A DNA stretch of 64,000 bases. It comes from Gordonia tangerina. GTDB lineage: Bacteria; Actinomycetota; Actinomycetes; Mycobacteriales; Mycobacteriaceae. The notes under the pieces were generated by a model. The model worked only from the letters and a program-made list of their open reading frames with translations, ran no database searches and was not told where the DNA came from. The DNA is taken from positions 62,001 through 126,000 of the forward strand of contig NZ_JAKGCU010000010.1 in assembly GCF_021556435.1 (NCBI RefSeq), given 5' to 3'. The position numbers were made by a program, and so were the translations under genes. Below are positions 17,092 to 26,970 of this stretch, one piece after another (within the stretch, counting starts at the first letter, position 1; every line of letters begins with the position of its first letter).

Positions 17092-17164
17092 CTGATAACC
17101 CGCCTCCGGCAGGGGGCTCCAAGAACCCGCCTCCGGCAGGGGGGCTCCAAAAACCCGCCTCCGG
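17083..17164 (+). repeat. Three tandem 27-28-base repeats beginning in the tRNA 3' end
   Basis: Units at 17083-17109, 17110-17136 and 17137-17164 each begin CAGGGGGCTC (the tRNA acceptor end) and end CCCGCCTCCGG, with variable middles. The tRNA 3' end appears to have been copied with its flank. Confidence 0.85.
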
Positions 17165-17200
17165 CGCCAGAACCGAGAAGTCAACGGCCTCGGAGGCGGG
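17154..17200 (+). terminator. Stem-loop after the tRNA repeats
   Basis: CCCGCCTCCG (17154-17163) is perfectly complementary to CGGAGGCGGG (17191-17200), followed by GTGTGTTCC. Likely end of the tRNA transcript; the upstream repeat copies could compete for the same 3' arm. Confidence 0.5.
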
Positions 17201-17247
17201 GTGTGTTCCTGGTTGTGACGCGTTTCATCCGCGCGAGGTCTGCCTAC

Positions 17248-18138
17248 TCACACCACGCACCGAAACCCCAGATGCGACGTCGCCGAGTCGTCGGACTGCG
17301 CCGAGCGCGCGGCCGGTCGGTAGCGGCGACAGTACGCCGGTGCGCACAGATGTGATCCACCCTTGGTGACCCGCATGACCTGCGGTGACGTGGTGGGCGC
17401 AAGGAGGTTCGGGCGACCGTCGGCATCGACGGCTGCGGTGTCGGACACCGGGTGACGCGGTACCCACACGTCCGAGCATCGCTCCCACACGTTGCCGATC
17501 ATGTCGTGCAGGCCGAACCCGTTGGTCGGGTACGTGCCGACCGGCGACGTCGTTCCCCAACCGTCGTTGCGGTACGGAAATCGGCCCTTCCAGGTGTTCG
17601 CCATGTCGCGCCCGCCGGGCCGCAGCTCGTCGCCGGGCCAGGCGTACTCCTGCCCGTCGAGACCGCCGCTGGCCGCGAACTCCCACTCGGCCTCGGTCGG
17701 CAGGCGCCGGCCGACCCAGTCGGCGTAGGCGGCGGCGTCGCGGTAGGCGATGTGCACCACCGGGTGCTCGGCGCGGGCCACGAGGAGATTGTCGGTGCCG
17801 GTCGGTCGGCGCCAGCTTGCGCCGGGCTGCCAGCGCCACCACACCCGCCAGTCGTGCAGGTCCACCGGTGCCGCGCTCGGGGTGAACACCACCGAGCCGG
17901 GCCGGAGGGAGGCCGGGTCGGCGTCGGGGAAATCGGCCGGGTCCGGCGCCTGCTCGGCGACCGTGACATATCCGGTGGCTGCGATGAACTCGGCGAACTG
18001 TGCGGTGGTGACCGGATGACGTTCGATCGCAAACGGCTCCACTACCCGGTCGTGGGCAGGTTGTTCTTCCGGGTAGTGCCGGTCCGAGCCCATCCGGAAC
18101 CGGCCACCGGGCAACTCGATCAACTCGGTCGTAGGCAC
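17248..18138 (-). CDS. Formylglycine-generating enzyme (sulfatase-modifying)
   Basis: 296 residues. The whole protein is one FGE-sulfatase domain: N-terminal FRMGSD, the middle PVVHIAYRDAAAYADWVGRRLPTEAEWE and the C-terminal GGSHLCAPAYCRRYRPAAR. The two Cys of this last motif have the 5-residue spacing of the copper-binding cysteines in true FGEs, so this should oxidise a sulfatase Cys to formylglycine using O2. The GTG at 18138 follows a TACTCT -10 by 7 bases; the frame upstream overlaps the divergent esterase. No sulfatase lies in the window, so its target is elsewhere. Confidence 0.9.
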   Translation of the reverse strand: MPTTELIELPGGRFRMGSDRHYPEEQPAHDRVVEPFAIERHPVTTAQFAEFIAATGYVTVAEQAPDPADFPDADPASLRPGSVVFTPSAAPVDLHDWRVWWRWQPGASWRRPTGTDNLLVARAEHPVVHIAYRDAAAYADWVGRRLPTEAEWEFAASGGLDGQEYAWPGDELRPGGRDMANTWKGRFPYRNDGWGTTSPVGTYPTNGFGLHDMIGNVWERCSDVWVPRHPVSDTAAVDADGRPNLLAPTTSPQVMRVTKGGSHLCAPAYCRRYRPAARSAQSDDSATSHLGFRCVV

Positions 18139-18145
18139 GGTTCCG

Positions 18146-18151
18146 AGAGTA
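18146..18151 (-). promoter_or_regulatory. -10 box TACTCT of the FGE gene
   Basis: Seven bases before the GTG at 18138 on the minus strand. Confidence 0.4.
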
Positions 18152-18212
18152 GAAGGTGACCGGTGTGTCACATCTGTGGGCGCGGTGTGCGGGTTCGCGC
18201 CACGATGGGGAC

Positions 18213-19760
<1,548 letters not shown>

Positions 19761-19931
19761 TCGCTGCGCTGTGGTGAACCGCCGGTCCTCACTGGCAATT
19801 GTCGCTGCCCGATAACTTTTGTGACTCAAGCCATCTCGATGTGCCCGGCGGCCCGATCACCGCATACATTGGTTCACTGCAGTCATTCACACGACACTCG
19901 CGCCTGAGGCGGGGGAAAGGCGGTCGACGAG

Positions 19932-20210
19932 ATGGGCCGGGGAATCAACGAGACGAGCGCACGCGGTACGCGGGCGAAGGTCGTGCGTCGGGTGGTCGGA
20001 GCAGGGTTTGCGGGGGCAGCCATGGCCGGGGCGATGGCGTTCGCCGCGGCGCCCGCGAGCGCGCAGCCGCTGCCGACCATCGAGCCGACGGTGGAGAACG
20101 CGGCGCCGACGCTGGACAACATCAAGCTGGGCATCACCAAGGCCGTCGAAACCAATCCGGAACTCGAGTCGGTCGGCGAGTGGGCCTTGACGCTGTTCCC
20201 GGAGTACTGA
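19932..20210 (+). CDS. Small secreted protein, 92 residues
   Basis: A basic N-terminus (RAKVVRRVV), a hydrophobic Ala/Gly core and an ASA-QP cleavage site near residue 44 mark a Sec signal peptide. The mature part is only ~48 residues, acidic, with PTIEPTVENAAPTLDNI and an aromatic end (LTLFPEY). No cysteines or known domain. A good hairpin follows the stop, so it looks like a single-gene transcript. I cannot name a function. Confidence 0.65.
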   Translation: MGRGINETSARGTRAKVVRRVVGAGFAGAAMAGAMAFAAAPASAQPLPTIEPTVENAAPTLDNIKLGITKAVETNPELESVGEWALTLFPEY

Positions 20211-20231
20211 TACTTCGCGAAACGCCGAGCC

Positions 20232-20265
20232 GGAACCCGTCGCAGATACGCCTGCGGCGGGTTCC
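20232..20265 (+). terminator. Strong hairpin after the small secreted protein
   Basis: GGAACCCGTCGCAG pairs with CTGCGGCGGGTTCC (one G-U) around a 6-base loop, 21 bases after the stop at 20210. No U-tract, which is usual for high-GC actinobacteria. Confidence 0.75.
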
Positions 20266-20380
20266 GTCGTCTGTGGACCGGGACGGCGACGATCGCGCGG
20301 GTCTGCTCGGATCGCGCGGGTCGGCTCGGCTGCCGAGCGTGGTCGACGACCCGCGCGACCCGAGGCCGCTCGCGCGGCGA

Positions 20381-23300
20381 TCAGCTACGGCATTCGTCGG
20401 CGATGTCGGTGTGCGGCAGATACAGTTCGCGCTGCGACTCGGTCAGGTGCGGTGTGCTGTCGCAGATCCACCGGTTGGCGGTGGCGAGGTCGGTGGTCTG
20501 CAGGTGGATGCTCCCGGTGACGTCACCGGCGGTGATGATGGTGTCGTCGCTGTACATGTGATCGGGGAACTGCCACTTCGTGGTGGTGTCGGTGGTGGTG
20601 ATCAACGGGACGATTGACTGCTGGGCGCCGAGTCGGCCGCGATCGAACACGAAGGTGGTGAGGTGATGCGTCGCGGTGCCCACCACCAGCCGGGTCGGCG
20701 TCAGCGACAACGTTGCCGCGTGGATGTTGGGTCTGCGATCGATCTCCTCGGCACCGCCGTGCTCGACGTCCCAGGTGGAGAGGTCACGTGCGGCGATGAT
20801 CAGTGCCGTGCCGTCGCGGCTGAACACCGCCCGCGCCGCCGGGCTGGTGTCGGTGACGACGGCGGTCGGCGCGCGCCGGTCGCCGTCGAGGTCGTAGACG
20901 TAGGTGCGTTTGTCGTCGGAGGTCACTGCCAGCCGTCGGCCGTCGGGGCTGAACGCGACACTGCGGATGAGGTCTTCGGGCCCGGTCAGTGGGGCGCCGA
21001 CGGCCCTCGGTTGCCGGGGATCGCCGACGTCCCAGAGTTGCACGGTGGTGTCGGTGGTGCCGGTGGCGAGAAGGTCGGCTTCTGGGGAGAAGGCGATCGC
21101 ATTGGTGTATCGCGTCGACACCCGCAGATCGGCGGTGCGACGCGGATCGGCGTGGTCGGCGATATCCCACAGCTGCACCAGCCCACCGTTGTTGTTCGCC
21201 GTAGCGGCCAACGTGCCGTCAGCGTTCACGCTGACCGACGGGTGATCGTTGACCCGCCGCTGGATCGGAGTGCGTGACTGCCGGGCCCATCCCTCCGGGC
21301 TGGTGGACCACACGTTGAGGGTGGTGTCGGTGCCGACCGTGGTGAGCACCGTGCCGTCGGCGTTGTTCGCCAGGCCGGTGACGGTGCCGCCACGATCGGG
21401 GATGACGCCGGTGGGCAGATGCCACAGGTCGATGGCGCCGTCGGAGCGCCCGACCACCATGCTTGACCCGTCCGGGCTGAAGATGCTGGAGAACGTCCGG
21501 ACCGAGCCCTGTTCCGGCGTGCCCTGCATGCTGGCCGACTGCAATGTCCATTGCGTCACCGGCATCGCCGGGTCGATGGTGTTCCACACCGTCACCCGCC
21601 CGTCGGCGCGGGCCGAGGCGAGTTGATCGCCGTCGTCGTCGAAGGTGATCGACCAGGAACCGGCGGTGGTGTTGGGCAGTGAGGTCGTCACCGGGGTGGG
21701 ACGCGAGGGCGTCGCGACATTCCACAGCTGGGCGTTGGGGCTGTCGCCGGTGACCGCGAGGGTGCGGCTGTCGGGACTGAACGCGACGGCGTGGGTGATG
21801 CTGGGAAAACCGGTGATCGGCGGGGCTGCGGGCACCGGTCGGTCACCGTCTGAGGTGTCGAACAGTCGCACCACCTTGTCGTCGCCACCGGTCGCCAACA
21901 GTCGACCGTCCGGGCTGTAGGCCACGGTGCGTGCGGCCGCGGAATGGGCGGCCAGCATGGCCGTCTCGCGTACCGCCCCGGGCGCGTCGACGGCGAAGAT
22001 GGTGACCGTGCCGTCGTCTGATGACGCGGCGAGGTGGCGCCCATCCGGCGCGAAGCGCACCATGTAGACGGTTCCGTGCCCGGGACTGACCGAGACCTGT
22101 TGGCGTGGCGCCGACGGTTCGCTGATGTCCCACACGCGGACGGTGCCGTCACCACTGCCGGTCGCCAGCAGGGCTTGGCTGGGGTGGAAGGCCACCGAGG
22201 TCAGATAGTTGCCGTAGCCGCCCAGCGTCGACACCGTCCGATACGAGCCGTCGGCGGTACGTTGCCACAGCCGGGCGGTGCGGTCGCCGCTGGCGGACGC
22301 GAACATTGTGCTGTCGGCGGAGAACCGGACGTCGTACACCGGACCGGAGTGCCCGGTCAGCGGCTCCGACAGCGGACTGGTGGACGCGCCCAACACGCGT
22401 TGGCTGATGGTCGGGTCGTCGGGATAGAGATCGAGCGCCACCAGCAGCAGGCGCGCCGCCATCGACGGATTGGTCTGCTGCAGGCTGTCGATGTGCGACA
22501 ACAGCGCGGCCCGTTCGGCGTTGTTGCGCTGCTGGGTGAGGTCGTGGGCCTGACGTAGGACGATGGCCGCGGTGATCGTCGACACCACGGCCAGCACCAC
22601 CACCACCGTGATCGACAGCACCCGGATCAGTCGTCGTCGGCGCTGCTGGGTGAACGCGGCGTCGAGGAATGCCTCGTTCTCGGCGGAGAGCAGATGCTGG
22701 TAGGTGCGGCGCAGCGCGGCGCGATGTCGGCGGGCGTCGTCCAGGCGCGATCCGGTGTAGAGGAACGAGCGGCTGCGATCGGTGTCGAGCCACGCGGTGG
22801 TGTCGGTGTCGAGTTGCTGTCGCCACTGGTGGATGCCGGAGTCGGCGGCGATCCATTCGGCCAGCCGGGGCCATGCCGTCAGGACCACGTCGTGGACCAG
22901 CATCACCGAGTCCGACGTCACGATCAGCAGACGGGCCTGCGCGAAGATGTCGATGACCGCGGAGATGCGGGCCGGGAACCGGTCGGAGATGGTGTCGGTG
23001 TGCAGCGGCACGCGCAGCGCCGCACCGCCCGGGCCCACATGCACCAGCGCCAGCAGCAGTGCGCGGGCCAGGTTGCGGTCGTCGGGTTCCACCGCCGACC
23101 AGGCGGCTTCGGCGGTGTCGGCGACGGCACGCGCGATGCCGCCGGTGGCGCGATACCCCGAGATCGTCATTCGGTTACCCGACCGGCGTGTCCAGGTCGC
23201 CGCCAGCACGTGGGCCAGCAGCGGGAGTCGGCCGGCCCGGTCGCCCACGGTGGACGCCGCATGTAGGTCGCTGATCAGCACGTCGGCGAGGCCCGACTCG

Positions 23301-24175
23301 ATCCGCCCGCCGGCCAGCCGGACCGGACCGGTGATGACCTCGCGCAACTGGGCGCCGGTCATCTCCGACACGATCACGCAGCGGGTTTGCCAGGCCTGCG
23401 CGAGGAACCCGAACTCCACGCATTGGCCGAAGAAGTCGGCACGCACGCCCAGCACGACCACCGAGTCCTGCGACAGCTCCTCGACCGCGCGCATCGTCTC
23501 GACCAGCACGGTCGGCGGCAGCGCGAACACATCCTCGAACTGATCGAGCACGATCACCTCGGGGAGCCGACGCGACGACCCGCTGTCCGCCGGCTCGGGC
23601 TCGGCATGTGTGCCGGGGTAGGCCGTGGGTAGCTGCAGTCCGGTCGCGGTGATCACGGCCCGGCGGGGGGCCCGCACGCGGCGGTCGCGCGCCAGGCCGG
23701 CGTCGAGCAGGGAAGACTTTCCGGAGCCCGACACACCGGCCACGATGATCAGTCGGGGACCGGTCGGGGCGTCGGCGGCCTCCACGATGGTGTCGACGAG
23801 CGTCGAGATCAGATCGTCGCGGCCGAAGAACACGGCGCTGTCGGCGGCGGTGACCGTCGCGAGTCCGGCGTACGGGCGGGCCACCGCGGAAGTGGTCGGT
23901 CGCGCGAGGTCGGGCTCGTCCGCCTCGGTCAGGTGCTTGTCCCAGAGGTCCTTCCACTGCGGCAGGCTCAACACCTCGTCCTGCCCATCGGCCACCGCGC
24001 GCGCCGTCAGCCACAGCAGCAGCGGTTCGACGGTCGCGAAATCCCGCGGCAAGTGGCGCCCGTTACGCCAGTCACTGATCCGTTGCGCCGACACCGTCGA
24101 GCGTGCTGCGGCAGCCCGCAGTGTCGGCCGGCCCGCCTGCACGAACAGGCGCGCCAACGCACTACCGAAGTCCAC
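20381..24175 (-). CDS. HTH-STAND NTPase-WD40 repeat protein (nSTAND1 type)
   Basis: 1264 residues from a GTG. In order: an N-terminal helix-turn-helix-like segment (about 15-55, SAQRISDWRNGRHLP), a linker, a STAND-type NTPase with Walker A GVSGSGKSS (147-155) and Walker B VIVLDQFEDVF (Asp211), winged-helix-like sequence to about 460, one membrane segment (~525-547), a short helical region, then about a dozen WD40 blades from ~610 to the end (repeated FSPDGRxLA and VxLWD motifs). STAND proteins oligomerise when a sensor (here the propeller) is triggered; known members act in signalling, death or phage defence. No effector domain beyond the HTH is obvious. It stands alone, convergent with the small secreted gene. 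Confidence 0.85.
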   Translation of the reverse strand: MDFGSALARLFVQAGRPTLRAAAARSTVSAQRISDWRNGRHLPRDFATVEPLLLWLTARAVADGQDEVLSLPQWKDLWDKHLTEADEPDLARPTTSAVARPYAGLATVTAADSAVFFGRDDLISTLVDTIVEAADAPTGPRLIIVAGVSGSGKSSLLDAGLARDRRVRAPRRAVITATGLQLPTAYPGTHAEPEPADSGSSRRLPEVIVLDQFEDVFALPPTVLVETMRAVEELSQDSVVVLGVRADFFGQCVEFGFLAQAWQTRCVIVSEMTGAQLREVITGPVRLAGGRIESGLADVLISDLHAASTVGDRAGRLPLLAHVLAATWTRRSGNRMTISGYRATGGIARAVADTAEAAWSAVEPDDRNLARALLLALVHVGPGGAALRVPLHTDTISDRFPARISAVIDIFAQARLLIVTSDSVMLVHDVVLTAWPRLAEWIAADSGIHQWRQQLDTDTTAWLDTDRSRSFLYTGSRLDDARRHRAALRRTYQHLLSAENEAFLDAAFTQQRRRRLIRVLSITVVVVLAVVSTITAAIVLRQAHDLTQQRNNAERAALLSHIDSLQQTNPSMAARLLLVALDLYPDDPTISQRVLGASTSPLSEPLTGHSGPVYDVRFSADSTMFASASGDRTARLWQRTADGSYRTVSTLGGYGNYLTSVAFHPSQALLATGSGDGTVRVWDISEPSAPRQQVSVSPGHGTVYMVRFAPDGRHLAASSDDGTVTIFAVDAPGAVRETAMLAAHSAAARTVAYSPDGRLLATGGDDKVVRLFDTSDGDRPVPAAPPITGFPSITHAVAFSPDSRTLAVTGDSPNAQLWNVATPSRPTPVTTSLPNTTAGSWSITFDDDGDQLASARADGRVTVWNTIDPAMPVTQWTLQSASMQGTPEQGSVRTFSSIFSPDGSSMVVGRSDGAIDLWHLPTGVIPDRGGTVTGLANNADGTVLTTVGTDTTLNVWSTSPEGWARQSRTPIQRRVNDHPSVSVNADGTLAATANNNGGLVQLWDIADHADPRRTADLRVSTRYTNAIAFSPEADLLATGTTDTTVQLWDVGDPRQPRAVGAPLTGPEDLIRSVAFSPDGRRLAVTSDDKRTYVYDLDGDRRAPTAVVTDTSPAARAVFSRDGTALIIAARDLSTWDVEHGGAEEIDRRPNIHAATLSLTPTRLVVGTATHHLTTFVFDRGRLGAQQSIVPLITTTDTTTKWQFPDHMYSDDTIITAGDVTGSIHLQTTDLATANRWICDSTPHLTESQRELYLPHTDIADECRS

Positions 24176-24444
24176 TCACCATCACCGAAAATTCACCCGA
24201 CCGACACTCTCCGGAACATCATGCGCCCAACGTCGTCCGGATCGCCATTCCAGTGAGGCCGAACACCTCGGGTGAATGACCCATGCCAGGGGGTTTCGCG
24301 TCGCCGGATCCCCTCCGGTGTCCGGTCCGGAATGTTCGTTTACGCCCTGAACAGCGACGATGTCGAGTCCCGGTGCCGGTCGCTGGCCTGGCGGCGGCGA
24401 TCGGGGTGAACTGACATCAGCGCGTGAGACCGCCATCGAACGCG

Positions 24445-24526
24445 CGACTGCAGCCGTTGCCCGACGCGCGGTGGCGCGACGGACGCCGTCAGGTCGGGGG
24501 TGCGGGTCGTGCAACGGCTGCAGTCG
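24445..24526. repeat. Perfect 16-base inverted repeat, 50-base loop
   Basis: CGACTGCAGCCGTTGC (24445-24460) and its exact complement GCAACGGCTGCAGTCG (24511-24526), ending 18 bases before the RidA -10 box. Too large a loop for a simple terminator; could be an operator pair or a structured element. Confidence 0.75.
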
Positions 24527-24544
24527 ACCTCTCGAGCGTCGACG

Positions 24545-24550
24545 TAGGAT
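24545..24550 (+). promoter_or_regulatory. -10 box TAGGAT of the RidA gene
   Basis: Seven bases before the ATG at 24558. Confidence 0.5.
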
Positions 24551-24557
24551 CGCGGGC

Positions 24558-24956
24558 ATGGCCCGTCTCCGTCTGAACGGTTCGTCCACGCTCCCGGCCG
24601 CCGGCTTCGCCTACAGCGCGACAGTCACCGCGGGACCGCTGATCTTCACCGCGGGCATCAGCCCGCTCGACGCGGCCGGCGCGATCGTCCCGCCCGGCGA
24701 TGTGGTCGGCCAGACGCGGACCTGTCTGGCGAACCTGCGCTCCGTGCTCGACGATCAGGGTGCCTCGATGGCTGACATCGCGAAGCTGACGATCTACGTC
24801 GCCGAGCAGTTGCAGGCAGATCTGGTGGTCGCCTGGGACGAGATCGTCGCCGAGTTCGGCACCCCGGTACCGCCGGCGATGATGATGGGCGTCACCGGCC
24901 TCGCCTACGACGACCAGCTCGTCGAGATCGAAGCGATCGCCGCACCCGCGGCATGA
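24558..24956 (+). CDS. RidA-family (YjgF/UK114) protein
   Basis: 132 residues, the RidA size. The fold is recognisable from LIFTAGISPLDAAG, the QTRTCLANL helix, KLTIYVAE and a C-terminal LVEIEAIAA. RidA proteins hydrolyse reactive enamine/imine intermediates; the Arg of the deaminase type (RN near position 105) is not obvious here, so this may belong to one of the Rid1-7 subgroups without that activity. The ATG follows a TAGGAT -10 by 7 bases. The stop overlaps the next gene by 4 bases. Confidence 0.88.
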   Translation: MARLRLNGSSTLPAAGFAYSATVTAGPLIFTAGISPLDAAGAIVPPGDVVGQTRTCLANLRSVLDDQGASMADIAKLTIYVAEQLQADLVVAWDEIVAEFGTPVPPAMMMGVTGLAYDDQLVEIEAIAAPAA

Positions 24957-26140
24957 CGACCCGACCCGTCGTCGACGACGCCGAACGCCGCCGACGACTG
25001 ATCCGACGTCATCACCTCGACCGAACCGACCCCACCGCGGCGCTGACCGAGATGGTCGACGACCTCGTCGGACTGCACGCCACCACACCGTCGACGGTCT
25101 ACCTGTCGGCGTGGGCGCGGCTTCCCGGGTTCGATCCCGAGACGATGGACCGCGCGCTGTACGCCGATCGGACTCTCGTCAAACAACTCGCCATGCGCCG
25201 GACGTTGTTCGTGTTCGGACACACCGTGCTCGCCGAGGCGATCGGTGCGGTCGGCCCCCGCGTGACCGCGTCCGAGCGCACCAACATGCTCCGCGACCTG
25301 CGTCGCAGCCCCGACTTCGACGACCCGGACGCCTGGATCGACGCGGCGCGGGCCGCGGTGGCCACCGACCTCGCCGACGGCTGCGCGCGGACCTCCACCG
25401 AACTCCGTCGCCGCAACCCGGTCCTCGACGGCCACGTGGTCTACGGCCAGGGCAAGTCGTGGGGTGGTCGCGTCGCGATGGGACCGCGTGTGCTGAACAT
25501 GATGAGCGCGGCCGGGGAGATCGTGCGCGGACCCAACTCGGCGACCTGGACGTTGTCGCGGCCGTCGTGGGTGGCGATGGAACGTTGGCTGGGCCACGAA
25601 CTCCCGCAGGTGTCGGCGGCCGACGGTCACCGCGCCATGGTGCGCCGCTGGTTGCGAGCATTCGGACCGGGCACCGAGACCGATATCGTCTGGTGGTTGG
25701 GCAGCACCAAACGTGTCGTGCGTACCGCGCTGGCCGACCTCGACGCGGTCGAGGTCGACCTCGACGGCGGCGCCGTCGGCTACCTGTTGCCCGACGACCT
25801 GCCCGACGGTGCCGGCGATGCGCCGCCACCGCAGGCCCATCTGCTGCCCGAACTCGACCCCACCACGATGGGCTGGAAGGAGCGTGGTTTCTACCTCGGC
25901 CCACATGCCGAGCACGTCTTCGACCGCAACGGCAACGGCGGGCAGACGGCCTGGTGGGACGGGCGGATCGTCGGCGGTTGGCGTCAGAACAAGGACGACG
26001 GACACATCGAGTTACACCCGTTCGAGAAACTGCCGGCGGTGGCGATGCGCGCGCTGACCGAGCAGGCCGAGGCGCTGGCGGGGTGGTTGGGGGAGGTTCG
26101 GCCCACCCCGGGCTACCCTGCGCCGTTCATGCGTGGCTGA
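24953..26140 (+). CDS. Winged-helix DNA-binding protein, AlkZ/HTH_42 superfamily
   Basis: 395 residues. The layout is that of the HTH_42 (YcaQ/AlkZ) superfamily of DNA glycosylases: N-terminal winged-helix repeats, LLPELDPTTMGWKERGFYLG in the last third, and the C-terminal beta part FDRNGNGGQTAWWDGRIVGGW. In AlkZ the catalytic motif is Gln-x-Gln in the N-terminal LQAQ region; here the aligned place reads LHATTPSTVYL, so the catalytic glutamines seem absent. DNA repair activity is therefore uncertain. Translationally coupled to RidA (ATGA overlap). Confidence 0.78.
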   Translation: MTTRPVVDDAERRRRLIRRHHLDRTDPTAALTEMVDDLVGLHATTPSTVYLSAWARLPGFDPETMDRALYADRTLVKQLAMRRTLFVFGHTVLAEAIGAVGPRVTASERTNMLRDLRRSPDFDDPDAWIDAARAAVATDLADGCARTSTELRRRNPVLDGHVVYGQGKSWGGRVAMGPRVLNMMSAAGEIVRGPNSATWTLSRPSWVAMERWLGHELPQVSAADGHRAMVRRWLRAFGPGTETDIVWWLGSTKRVVRTALADLDAVEVDLDGGAVGYLLPDDLPDGAGDAPPPQAHLLPELDPTTMGWKERGFYLGPHAEHVFDRNGNGGQTAWWDGRIVGGWRQNKDDGHIELHPFEKLPAVAMRALTEQAEALAGWLGEVRPTPGYPAPFMRG

Positions 26141-26183
26141 GCCCGCGGCCTGGTCGACATCCGGCATCAGGGCTGGTGAGCAT

Positions 26184-26201
26184 TCACAGAGTTCTCCCAG
26201 G
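26184..26201 (+). promoter_or_regulatory. PhoP-like direct repeat upstream of phoP
   Basis: TCACAGA, four bases (GTTC), TCCCAGG: each unit matches TCACAGC at 5-6 of 7 positions with the 4-base spacer of PhoP boxes. It lies 44 bases before the phoP ATG, consistent with autoregulation. Confidence 0.5.
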
Positions 26202-26244
26202 AACCGTCCAGATCCATGGCAGGCTGGTCGGCGAGAGTGATGGC

Positions 26245-26970
26245 ATGAGCGAATCTGTGAACGGTCCGGCAGGCGGCCAGGGCGCCAAGGTACTCGTCGT
26301 CGACGACGAGGAGAACATCCGCGAGCTGCTGTCGGTGTCGCTCAAGTTCCAGGGCTATGAGGTTTCGACCGCCGAGAACGGGCCGTCGGCGCTCGACCGC
26401 TGCCGCACCTTCAAACCCGATGTATTGATTCTCGACGTGATGATGCCGGGGATGGACGGTTTCGGGCTGCTGCGCCGGCTGCGCGCCGACGGCATCGACG
26501 CCCCGGTGCTGTTCCTGTCCGCCCGCGATTCGGTGGAGGACAAGATCAACGGACTGACCATCGGCGGCGACGACTACGTGACCAAACCGTTCTCGCTCGA
26601 GGAGGTGGTCGCCCGGCTGCAGGTGTTGCTGCGTCGCAGCGGTTTCGACGAGCAGGCCAAGGAGTCGGCCCGCATCACATTCGCCGACATCGAACTCGAT
26701 GACGAGACGCATGAGGTGTGGAAGGCGGGCAACTTGGTGGCGCTCTCACCCACCGAATTCACCCTGTTGCGCTATTTCATGGTCAACGCCGGAACCGTGT
26801 TGTCGAAGCCCCGCATCCTCGACCACGTGTGGAATTACGACTTCGGTGGCGAGGTCAATGTGGTCGAGTCCTACGTCTCCTATCTGCGCCGCAAACTCGA
26901 CACCGGCGACAAGCGCCTGATCCACACCTTGCGCGGCGTCGGCTACGTGATGCGAGAGCCCCGCGAGTGA
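26245..26970 (+). CDS. phoP: Response regulator PhoP
   Basis: 241 residues. The receiver domain has VLVVDDEENIRELL, the phosphorylated Asp in VLILDVMMPGMDGFG and Lys in YVTKPFS; the OmpR-type winged helix follows (about 150-240, SPTEFTLLRYF ... YVSYLRRKLD). As I remember M. tuberculosis PhoP, the two read alike over most of the length (LSVSLKFQG, GLTIGGDDYVTKPFSLEEVVARL, ILDHVW-YDFGG-VNVVESYVSYLRRK), better than other OmpR-type regulators. In mycobacteria PhoP controls envelope lipids, pH response and its own gene. The sensor follows with a 4-base overlap. Confidence 0.92.
   Translation: MSESVNGPAGGQGAKVLVVDDEENIRELLSVSLKFQGYEVSTAENGPSALDRCRTFKPDVLILDVMMPGMDGFGLLRRLRADGIDAPVLFLSARDSVEDKINGLTIGGDDYVTKPFSLEEVVARLQVLLRRSGFDEQAKESARITFADIELDDETHEVWKAGNLVALSPTEFTLLRYFMVNAGTVLSKPRILDHVWNYDFGGEVNVVESYVSYLRRKLDTGDKRLIHTLRGVGYVMREPRE

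Larger units (their letters stand above)
24176..24557. other. 382-base gap between the STAND gene and the RidA gene
   Basis: Divergent promoter region. It holds a 16-base perfect inverted repeat (24445-24526) and the leaderless -10 box of the RidA gene. I see no small gene with a ribosome site. Confidence 0.6.

Noticed and set aside
17034..17369. Frame across the tRNA repeats
   Set aside because: It is a Pro/Gly repeat peptide starting inside the tRNA, with no ribosome site.
17020..18138. Integrated element at tRNA-Thr
   Set aside because: No integrase, phage or att-like distal copy of the tRNA end beyond the local tandem repeats is seen.
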